From Clostridia bacterium (GTDB taxonomy: Bacteria > Bacillota > Clostridia > Christensenellales > Aristaeellaceae): a DNA stretch of 8,082 nucleotides. Positions within the stretch are counted from its first letter, which is position 1. Each line of letters starts with the position of its first letter. The stretch covers positions 1-8,082 of the forward strand of contig JAFZLE010000272.1 of NCBI GenBank assembly GCA_017551645.1. Direction: 5' to 3'. The position numbers were made by a program, and so were the translations under genes. Under the pieces are notes generated by a model. The model saw only the letters and a list, made by a program, of their open reading frames with translations. It did not search any database and had not been told where the DNA came from. Shown piece after piece: positions 1-5,487 of this stretch.

Positions 1-612
1 CTCACCAAGGCCACCGAGCATTTCCGCAAGGTCGCCGACAAATTGAAGGCCCAGGGCATACTGGATCCCAAGGTACTGAACGTCAACGTGAAGACCCTGC
101 AGTATCAGGTGCCCGGCGGAATGCTGTCCAACCTGATCAAGCAGCTCAAGGACGCCGGCAAGAGCGACAAGCTGGACGAGGTGCTGGCGGAAGTGCCGCG
201 GGTCCGCAAGGACTTCGGTTATCCCCCGCTAGTGACTCCCACCAGCCAGATCGTGGGCACCCAGGCGGTCATGAACGTCATCTGCGGCGAACGCTACAAG
301 ATGAATCCCAAGGAGAGCCAGGGACTCATGAAGGGCGAATACGGCCAGCTGCCCGCCCCCGTGAATGAGGAAGTGCGCAGGAAGGTAATCGGCGACGAAA
401 AGGTCATCACCTGCCGTCCCGCCGACCTGATCGGCCCCGAGCTGGAGAAGTACCGCAAGGAGTGCGCCAAGTGGTACACCCAGGAGGAGGACGTGCTGTC
501 CTACGCCCTGTTCCCGCAGGTCGCGCCCAAGTTCTTCGAGTACCGCCAGGCCGAGCAGCTCAAGCTCGACACCAGCGTACTGGACAAGGAAAACAACGTA
601 ATGCCCATTTAA
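1..612 (+). CDS. oadA: Oxaloacetate decarboxylase alpha subunit / pyruvate carboxylase subunit B carboxyltransferase, C-terminal part (5' end outside window)
   Basis: The frame is open from base 1, so the start lies upstream; the internal TTG at 43 is not a start. The 203 visible residues match the C-terminal conserved carboxylase domain (PYC_OADA type) of biotin-dependent carboxyltransferases. Landmarks are YQVPGGMLSNL, EVPRVRKDFGYPPLVTPTSQ, VGTQAV, GERYK, the GxLPAPVNEEVRRKVIGDE stretch and CRPADLIGPELEK. In the family this subunit moves the carboxyl group between oxaloacetate or pyruvate and biotin, either in a sodium-pumping membrane decarboxylase or in a two-subunit pyruvate carboxylase; the visible part cannot separate these. 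The protein stops soon after the EYRQAEQ motif with a short tail (about 20 residues). There is no Ala/Pro linker and no MKM biotin site, so the biotin carrier must be a separate protein, presumably encoded elsewhere. A terminator follows directly, so it is the last gene of its transcript. Confidence 0.9.
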   Translation, partial: LTKATEHFRKVADKLKAQGILDPKVLNVNVKTLQYQVPGGMLSNLIKQLKDAGKSDKLDEVLAEVPRVRKDFGYPPLVTPTSQIVGTQAVMNVICGERYKMNPKESQGLMKGEYGQLPAPVNEEVRRKVIGDEKVITCRPADLIGPELEKYRKECAKWYTQEEDVLSYALFPQVAPKFFEYRQAEQLKLDTSVLDKENNVMPI

Positions 613-625
613 ACAGTCATTCAAG

Positions 626-653
626 GCCGCGCCGCCCTATGGTGCGGCTTTTT
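626..653 (+). terminator. Rho-independent terminator after oadA
   Basis: An 8-bp stem (626-633 with 641-648, one G-T pair) with a 7-base loop is followed by five T residues (649-653). It starts 13 bases after the stop codon. An alternative register, 631-637 with 641-648 and one bulged T, is also possible. Either fold places the T run directly after the stem. Confidence 0.8.
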
Positions 654-694
654 GGTACCCTGAAAGCATTATCCTCAATAAAGGAGGTTCCGCC

Positions 695-2629
695 ATGCCA
701 AGGCTTCCCGCGATACCGCTCATTCTGCACGACCCGTATTTTTCCGTCTGGATGCCTGCTGATACACTTACTTCGACCGACACCGCCCACTGGTCCCGCA
801 GTCCCCTGCCCCTGTACATAAACCTTACCGTCGACGGCGCCGCTTACCGCCTGCTGGGCACCGGCAGCGCCGCTCCTCTGGCCTTTAAGGACATGGAGAT
901 CACTCCGCTCAGCACCCGCTTCACATTTGAAGCGGGAAGCGTCAGGCTCGCGCTTTCCTTCACTTCCCCCTTCCTGCCTGACGACCTTGACCGGGCGTCG
1001 ACCCCCATCAGCCTTATAAAGGCGGACGCCGTCTCACTTGACGGGAAGACCCACGATGTGGGCTTCAGCTTCGAAGCCAGCGACATGCTGTGCTACCGCG
1101 GAGACGAGAAGCCGGAGCTTGCCGCTTATCCCATGCCTTACCCGGAACTGAACATGATGGCGGTCGGCAGGCTGACTCAGAAGATACTCTGCCACTCAGG
1201 CGACGGCATAACGATAGACTGGGGCTACCTGTATATGGGTGCTCCGGGAAGTGAGATGTCATACGACGGAAAGCGGCTTAAATGCGCCTTAAAAGCCGGC
1301 GTCGGCGCCGAAAACGTCACTTTCCGGCTGCTTGTCGGCTATGACGACATCGCGTCCATTCTTTACTACGGCAATCCCCGCAAAGCCTGGTATGCCAGGA
1401 ACGGCAGGGATTTTGCCTCAGCCATGCTGGAAACGCTGGGAAAATTCGATAGCATACTGTCTTCCTGCGCCGTGTGGGACGAAAAGCTGCTTGCGGAAGC
1501 CCGTGAGATAGGCGGTGAGGATTACGCGCTGATAGTGTCCGCTTCCTGGCGGCACGTGTGGGCAGCCCACAAGCTCTTCGCCGACGAGAACGGCGAAATG
1601 TGCTTTATCAGCAAGGAGAACAACTCCAACGGCTGCGCGGGCACGGTGGACGTGAGCTACCCCTCCACTCCCCTGTTCCTCAGGTTCTGCCCCGAGCTGG
1701 TCAGCGCCATGTGCCGCCCCGTGCTAAGGTTCGCCCAAATGCCTGTATGGACTTATGACTTCGCGCCTCACGACGTGGGCAGGTATCCCATCGTGAACGG
1801 ACAGGTATACGGCTGCGACGGCACCCTGAGCGTGGGCCGACGCCCTCTGCACCAGCCGCCCTTCTACCTTATGCCCGCCCAGCCTCCCCGCTACAACCTC
1901 AGGGGACAGATGCCCGTTGAAGAGAGCGCCAACATGATAATCATGCTCTATGCCGCCTCGTATTTCGGCGCGGACGGAAGCCTGGCCAGGCAGAACAGGC
2001 CTGTACTGGAAAAATGGGTGCGGTACCTGGTCGAATACGGCGAGGATCCCGGCGAGCAGCTCTGCACGGACGACTTTGCCGGCCATCTCGCCCATAACGT
2101 GAACCTGGCCGCCAAGGCGATGGTGGGCGTTATGTGCTACGGCAGGCTTATGGAAGACTGGGGCGAGGACGGCTCATTTTACATCACAAAGGCCCGTGAG
2201 ATGGCGGCCAGCTGGCTCAAGCGCTGCTCGGGCGGCGAAGGGACGCCCCTGACATTTGACGGGCAGGGCTGGAGCATGAAATACAACCTGGCCTGGGACA
2301 GGGCGCTGAAGCTCGGGCTCTTCGACAGGGCTTTCTATCAGAAAGAAGCGCGTTCGTATCTGAAGTATATGAACGATTACGGCCTGCCTCTGGACAACCG
2401 CAAGCCATATACCAAGAGCGACTGGGAGCTCTGGACAGCAGCCATGTCGCCCGACGCTGAAGTGCGAAACGCCATTATCTCACGGGTAGCCCGCTATCTC
2501 AGGGAGACCCCGGACCGGGTCGCCTTCAGCGACTGGTACGACACTGTGACAGGCAAGCACGAGCAGTTCATCGCCCGCAGCGTACAGGGAGGGCTGTACA
2601 TGCCTTTCATATGCTCCTGGGCAGATTGA
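695..2629 (+). CDS. Glutaminase A family protein (DUF4964-DUF5127-DUF4965-DUF1793), cytoplasmic
   Basis: This 644-residue protein has the full architecture of the family named after fungal glutaminase GtaA. A short N-terminal DUF4964-like block reads IPLILHDPYFSVWMPAD (7-23). A beta-rich DUF5127-like region covers about 80-260. The central domain (about 265-435) has STVDVxYP-like and DFAPHDVGRYPIVNGQ motifs and MPVEESANMIIM (406-417). The C-terminal (alpha/alpha)6-type DUF1793 region (about 440-644) has NLAAKAMVGV, MKYNLAWD, YGLPLDNR, YTKSDWELWTAAM (572-584) and a C-terminal VQGGLYMPF. Fungal members release ammonia from glutamine; the fold resembles glycoside hydrolases and the substrate of bacterial members is mostly unproven, so glutaminase activity is only a family-level guess. 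No signal peptide is present and there are 13 cysteines, so it probably acts in the cytoplasm. ATG 695 is chosen because AAGGAGG lies at 681-687, seven bases upstream. It follows a terminator, yet no clear promoter could be picked out in the 40 bases before it. Confidence 0.85.
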   Translation: MPRLPAIPLILHDPYFSVWMPADTLTSTDTAHWSRSPLPLYINLTVDGAAYRLLGTGSAAPLAFKDMEITPLSTRFTFEAGSVRLALSFTSPFLPDDLDRASTPISLIKADAVSLDGKTHDVGFSFEASDMLCYRGDEKPELAAYPMPYPELNMMAVGRLTQKILCHSGDGITIDWGYLYMGAPGSEMSYDGKRLKCALKAGVGAENVTFRLLVGYDDIASILYYGNPRKAWYARNGRDFASAMLETLGKFDSILSSCAVWDEKLLAEAREIGGEDYALIVSASWRHVWAAHKLFADENGEMCFISKENNSNGCAGTVDVSYPSTPLFLRFCPELVSAMCRPVLRFAQMPVWTYDFAPHDVGRYPIVNGQVYGCDGTLSVGRRPLHQPPFYLMPAQPPRYNLRGQMPVEESANMIIMLYAASYFGADGSLARQNRPVLEKWVRYLVEYGEDPGEQLCTDDFAGHLAHNVNLAAKAMVGVMCYGRLMEDWGEDGSFYITKAREMAASWLKRCSGGEGTPLTFDGQGWSMKYNLAWDRALKLGLFDRAFYQKEARSYLKYMNDYGLPLDNRKPYTKSDWELWTAAMSPDAEVRNAIISRVARYLRETPDRVAFSDWYDTVTGKHEQFIARSVQGGLYMPFICSWAD

Positions 2630-2654
2630 CTTTGATAAAAAAGCGCGCTATAAT
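2626..2654 (+). promoter_or_regulatory. Sigma-A type promoter for the lipoprotein/SH3b operon
   Basis: The -35 box TTGACT (2626-2631) and the -10 box TATAAT (2649-2654) are exactly 17 bases apart, so 11 of 12 positions match the consensus. Transcription should begin near 2661, giving a leader of about 23 bases with AAGGGG at 2671-2676 before ATG 2684. The -35 box contains the TGA stop codon of the upstream gene (2627-2629). Confidence 0.9.
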
Positions 2655-2683
2655 GCTGTCAGCACGAGAAAAGGGGCGATCGT

Positions 2684-3520
2684 ATGAAACGAGTCATGGT
2701 TTTTCTGCTGATCCTGGCGCTCGCGGCGAACCTGTGCGCTTGCGCTGAAGCCGGCTTTTTCTCCAACGTCTTATCCGCTGTGATCGCTGCCGGAGTTGAC
2801 AGCGGCGCGGAAAACTCAGGCACCGTCACAGGCGTCATAGGCGGCGCCGACGGCCCGACCGAGATCTTCGTGACCGGGCAGAGCGGCCCCGACAATTTCC
2901 TGGCGGGAGTGCTGCAGGCGATGCTCGACCGGGCACAGAGACCCGTGCCGGAGCCTACGCCGGAGCCTACGCCGGAACCCACTCCCGAACCCACACCGGA
3001 GCCGACGCCGGAACCTACGCCTGAACCGACGCCGGAGCCAACGCCAGAACCTACTCCCGAACCCACACCGGAGCCGACGCCTGAACCCACGCCGGAACCC
3101 ACTCCCGAACCTACGCCAGAGCCTACTCCTGAGCCTACTCCCGAGCCTACGCCTGAACCCACGGCAGAGCCTACTCCTGAGCCGACCCCGGAACCTACTC
3201 CGGAACCGACACCCGCGCCGACACCTGCCAAAGAAGCGGGCGTGAAATTCATGGCGGTAAGCTTCAGCATGAGCGGCGTTGAGATGAGCGCGGAGAACCT
3301 GGGCGGCGTGTATTCGGTTATCTTCCATGAAAACATGACCGCCGACCTGGTACTGGCCGACGCTCCCACCAACAGCGTGCCCTACACCGCGGAAAACGGC
3401 GGCGAGCTGGTAACGGTGCACCTCGGCGGAGAAGACTTCGTGTTCGAGTACAAAGACGGAGCGTATATATTCGACTTCGCGGGCACTATGGTACTGCGCT
3501 TTGAAAAGGAGGCTGAGTAA
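2684..3520 (+). CDS. Predicted lipoprotein with IGGADGPT motif, Pro-Thr-Pro-Glu spacer and C-terminal lipocalin-like beta domain
   Basis: The 278-residue product starts with a lipoprotein signal: Lys-Arg, a hydrophobic core, then the lipobox LCAC with the acceptor cysteine at residue 20. Residues 21-86 contain two short hydrophobic or amphipathic stretches (24-37 and 71-83) flanking [14 protein letters not shown] (50-63). That block resembles the conserved signature of sodium-translocating decarboxylase beta subunits, but no membrane helices surround it here. Residues 87-182 are 24 tandem PTPE-type tetrapeptides, a likely extended spacer through the cell wall. The C-terminal domain (about 183-278) has short strands, [18 protein letters not shown] and [20 protein letters not shown]. 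It looks like the small lipocalin-like domain common at the ends of clostridial surface proteins. No enzymatic function can be assigned. The TAA stop overlaps the next ATG by one base, indicating translational coupling. The start at 2684 fits the leader, SD and signal peptide. Confidence 0.8.
   Translation: MKRVMVFLLILALAANLCACAEAGFFSNVLSAVIAAGVDSGAENSGTVTGVIGGADGPTEIFVTGQSGPDNFLAGVLQAMLDRAQRPVPEPTPEPTPEPTPEPTPEPTPEPTPEPTPEPTPEPTPEPTPEPTPEPTPEPTPEPTPEPTPEPTPEPTPEPTAEPTPEPTPEPTPEPTPAPTPAKEAGVKFMAVSFSMSGVEMSAENLGGVYSVIFHENMTADLVLADAPTNSVPYTAENGGELVTVHLGGEDFVFEYKDGAYIFDFAGTMVLRFEKEAE
2942..3229 (+). repeat. 24 x 12-bp in-frame tandem repeat encoding PTPE
   Basis: There are 24 consecutive 12-base units with no insertions or deletions, coding for PTPE with edge or variant units [12 protein letters not shown] and PTPA. 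Codons vary freely at third positions while the amino acids stay fixed, which points to selection on the protein. Units 4-6 and units 10-12 share a 29-base identical run offset by 72 bases, evidence of a later block duplication of six units. Confidence 0.95.
3504..3512 (+). promoter_or_regulatory. Ribosome binding site inside the end of the lipoprotein gene
   Basis: AAAAGGAGG is embedded in the last codons of the lipoprotein gene, seven bases before ATG 3520. Together with the TAATG stop/start overlap (3518-3522), this fixes the start of the SH3b protein and implies coupled translation. Confidence 0.85.
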
Positions 3521-4689
3521 TGAAACGGTTTGCAGCGACTTTGCTTGCTTTGGTGCTGGTCATGTCATTTGCGCTGGCACACGCGGACATTCCCTTTTAC
3601 AAAGTGGAGGACGGCGTCATCTACATAGACCTGGATAAGGACGGCCAGCTGGAAGGCGTGGAGCTTTACTGTGAGACCGATCCCGAAGGCCTTGGCACGC
3701 TGGGCCTGAAACTGATACGCGGCTCCGTGGTAGGCGCGGATATCAAGCTGTGCGATTACGCCGTGTACGACTTTATGGAGCTTGAGTCCCTGATAAACGT
3801 GTACGTCTCCAATTTCACCGGTTCGCCCCGGCTCGTCCTGGAGGCGCACTTCGCGGGCAGCGAAAGCGTGTACTCCTACTGGATGCTGCTGCACTACGCC
3901 TACGGGCTCATTTTCGTGGACGCCCTGTGCTACGACCCGGGCTTTTCCAGCGGAGTCGGGCTCTATTCCTCGTTCTCTCTGGACAATCCCCAGCAGCTGC
4001 TCATCTATTCCGCCGGGTACGACAGCTTTTCCAAGAACTCTTACATCACCGCCCTCACCAACGCGTTCGGAGAGTGCGGCCTGATGTTCAGCTTTAAGCC
4101 CCTGCCCTTCACCGGTGCGCCGGAAGCCGCCCGTGTCGCGGGCATAAACGAGGGCGGGCTCATGTTGACCATGAGCGCCACTGCGGAACTGGCGGACGAG
4201 TATCTGGAGCCTCAGACCGCCGGTGATCCTTCCTCCTCTTATTCGGGAAGCGTAGACGTCACCGCTACCGGCAACGTGAACGTACGCGCCGATGCGGGCA
4301 AGGATTACAAGTCCCTGGGCACGCTCAAAAAGGGCACCTCAGCGCCTTATCTGAACGTCAGCAAGGTGGATGAACGCGGCGTCGTGTGGCACAAGGTCAG
4401 CTTTAACGGGAAGGAAGGCTGGGTCTCATCCATGTACTCCGCCTGTAAGCCCATTGACGCCGTTACGCCCAAGAGCATCGCCGGCACCGTTAAAGCCACC
4501 GGCGACGTGCATGTGAGAAAACAGGCCGACAAGGACTCCACTATAATCACCACCCTCAAAAAAGGCAATTCGCTCTCCTTCGCCTGGGAGCTCAGGCTGG
4601 ACGACCGAGGGATCGTTTGGTTCAGAGTCTACACGGGCACCGGCAGCAATACGGGCTGGGTATCCAGCAAGTATTCGACACTCAAATAA
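3520..4689 (+). CDS. Secreted protein with two C-terminal bacterial SH3 (SH3b) domains
   Basis: The 389-residue product has a classic signal peptide with a predicted cut after AHA (residue 22). The N-terminal half (23-235) is of unknown function. Near its start it has an acidic loop with the DxDxDG pattern (DLDKDG, 37-42), as in calcium-binding or FG-GAP-like loops of secreted proteins. Two SH3b domains follow at about 243-308 and 321-389. Each shows the (D)VxVRxxA...LKKG...W..V......GWVSSxYS pattern: NVNVRADAG, GTLKKG and GWVSSMYS in the first; DVHVRKQAD, TTLKKG and GWVSSKYS in the second. SH3b domains of this type usually bind peptidoglycan or stem peptides, so the protein probably sits at the cell wall. 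No catalytic domain (NlpC/P60, amidase) is visible. It is co-transcribed and coupled with the preceding lipoprotein. Confidence 0.82.
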   Translation: MKRFAATLLALVLVMSFALAHADIPFYKVEDGVIYIDLDKDGQLEGVELYCETDPEGLGTLGLKLIRGSVVGADIKLCDYAVYDFMELESLINVYVSNFTGSPRLVLEAHFAGSESVYSYWMLLHYAYGLIFVDALCYDPGFSSGVGLYSSFSLDNPQQLLIYSAGYDSFSKNSYITALTNAFGECGLMFSFKPLPFTGAPEAARVAGINEGGLMLTMSATAELADEYLEPQTAGDPSSSYSGSVDVTATGNVNVRADAGKDYKSLGTLKKGTSAPYLNVSKVDERGVVWHKVSFNGKEGWVSSMYSACKPIDAVTPKSIAGTVKATGDVHVRKQADKDSTIITTLKKGNSLSFAWELRLDDRGIVWFRVYTGTGSNTGWVSSKYSTLK

Positions 4690-4707
4690 ACAGCATCAGT
4701 ACTGTTT
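4688..4707 (+). repeat. AAACAG/CTGTTT inverted repeat at the stop codon
   Basis: AAACAG (4688-4693) and CTGTTT (4702-4707) form a perfect 6-bp inverted repeat with an 8-base spacer. It overlaps the TAA stop of the SH3b gene. It could fold in the RNA as a weak hairpin or serve as a dyad protein-binding site; nothing decides between these. Confidence 0.5.
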
Positions 4708-4709
4708 GA

Positions 4710-4739
4710 GCGGCCGGGGCCCACAGCGGTCCCGGCCGC
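4710..4739 (+). terminator. Very stable GC-rich hairpin between the SH3b and GNAT genes, without T run
   Basis: A 12-bp stem (4710-4721 with 4728-4739, one G-T pair, all others G-C) encloses a 6-base loop. No T run follows; the next bases are GATCGTATAAA and then the SD of the GNAT gene, ten bases after the stem. It may reduce read-through, act as an mRNA 3' stabiliser, or mark an end processed by nuclease. A canonical intrinsic terminator is not supported. Confidence 0.55.
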
Positions 4740-4762
4740 GATCGTATAAAAGGAGGCAGATC

Positions 4763-5338
4763 ATGAACGCGGAGATAGACATTTCCAACGTGGAGCTCAA
4801 GACGCCCAGATTGCTCTTACGCCCCTGGCGGGAGAGCGACCTGATCGACTTTTTCGCCTATGCCAGCGTTGACGGCGTGGGCCAGATGGCGGGCTGGAAT
4901 CCCCACAAAAGCATTGATGAATCACGGGAGATACTGGGCAGTTTTATAGAGCACAAAAAGACCTTCGCGCTGGAGTATGACGGCCGCGCGGTCGGTTCTC
5001 TGGGGATAGAAAAGTACCCCGAGGACCGCTTTCCCGAACTGGCCGATAAGCGCTGCCGCGAATTGGGCTTCGTGCTGGCAAAGGACTGCTGGGGGCAGGG
5101 TCTGATGCCCGAAGCTGTAAAGGAAGCCTGCCGTTACCTGTTTGAAGACGTCGGGCTGGATGTCATACTCTGCGCCCATTTTCTTCGTAACGAAAGGTCC
5201 GCCAGGGTGCAGCAGAAATGCGGCTTCGTTCCCTACGCCCTTGGCACTTACCGGACACATTACGGCACGGTGGAGGACGACCGCACCAACATACTGACAA
5301 AGGAGCGCTGGACGGAGCTTCAAAACGGAAAAGCTTAA
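4763..5338 (+). CDS. GNAT family N-acetyltransferase, RimJ/RimL type
   Basis: The 191-residue protein fits the acetyltransferase family that uses acetyl-CoA to modify amines, including N-termini of ribosomal proteins. The family opening LKTPRLLLRPWRESDLIDFF is at 12-31. A WNPHKSIDESREIL stretch (45-58) is typical of the group. The acetyl-CoA loop region is ELGFVLAKDCWGQGLMPEAV (100-119), followed by the helix KEACRYLFEDVGLD. The last conserved block, NERSARVQQKCGF, is at 143-155. The substrate cannot be predicted. ATG 4763 is preferred to the upstream in-frame TTG at 4706 because AAGGAGG lies at 4750-4756, six bases before it, and the upstream extension would run through the hairpin. No promoter was found in the 73-base gap, so expression may depend on read-through from the SH3b operon. 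Confidence 0.85.
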   Translation: MNAEIDISNVELKTPRLLLRPWRESDLIDFFAYASVDGVGQMAGWNPHKSIDESREILGSFIEHKKTFALEYDGRAVGSLGIEKYPEDRFPELADKRCRELGFVLAKDCWGQGLMPEAVKEACRYLFEDVGLDVILCAHFLRNERSARVQQKCGFVPYALGTYRTHYGTVEDDRTNILTKERWTELQNGKA

Positions 5339-5348
5339 GGCGTCCCCC

Positions 5349-5369
5349 CCGGCGGCAAACAGCCGCCGG
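5349..5369 (+). terminator. Perfect 8-bp GC hairpin after the GNAT gene (possible terminator)
   Basis: CCGGCGGC (5349-5356) pairs perfectly with GCCGCCGG (5362-5369) around the loop AAACA. It begins ten bases after the GNAT stop. The bases that follow, ATCTCTTATG, contain only scattered T, so termination would be weak or Rho-assisted. A run of seven C (5344-5350) precedes it. Confidence 0.5.
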
Positions 5370-5407
5370 ATCTCTTATGCTTAAACCCATGCTCATAAAA
5401 AAATAAC

Positions 5408-5435
5408 TTGCAAATTCCGCAAAAACAGCTATAAT
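5408..5435 (+). promoter_or_regulatory. Sigma-A type promoter for the EF-G-like gene
   Basis: TTGCAA (5408-5413) and a perfect TATAAT (5430-5435) are separated by 16 bases in a locally AT-rich stretch. Transcription should start near 5442, giving a leader of about 45 bases. The SD AAGGGGA lies at 5474-5480 before ATG 5488. Confidence 0.85.
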
Positions 5436-5487
5436 AAAGTGGTCTATGTGTATAAGCACAAAAAGTATCATTTAAGGGGAGAAGCAA

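Noticed and set aside
654..680. Promoter for the glutaminase-family gene
   Set aside because: CATTAT at 668-673 could be a weak -10, but no acceptable -35 lies at the right distance, so the call is not supported.
462..821. Plus-strand frame spanning the end of oadA and the terminator
   Set aside because: It is out of frame with both flanking genes, Arg/Pro-rich by base composition only, and runs through the terminator hairpin.
2942..3229. CRISPR or minisatellite with non-coding role
   Set aside because: Units are 12 bases with no spacers, the reading frame is kept throughout, and variation is almost wholly synonymous, so it is a protein repeat.
2659..3372. Minus-strand frames with Gly-Val-Gly-Ser and Arg-rich repeats opposite the lipoprotein
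   Set aside because: They are the reverse reading of the 12-base PTPE repeat; the plus frame has promoter, SD, lipobox and coupling to the next gene.
4706..4762. N-terminal extension of the GNAT protein from a TTG codon
   Set aside because: The extension would be coded by the hairpin and the SD itself; ATG 4763 has AAGGAGG six bases upstream and begins near the conserved family start.
5446..5475. Nine-codon leader peptide upstream of the EF-G-like gene
   Set aside because: An ATG with a TAA stop exists just after the expected transcript start, but it has no SD, no codon run typical of attenuation peptides and no alternative hairpins around it.
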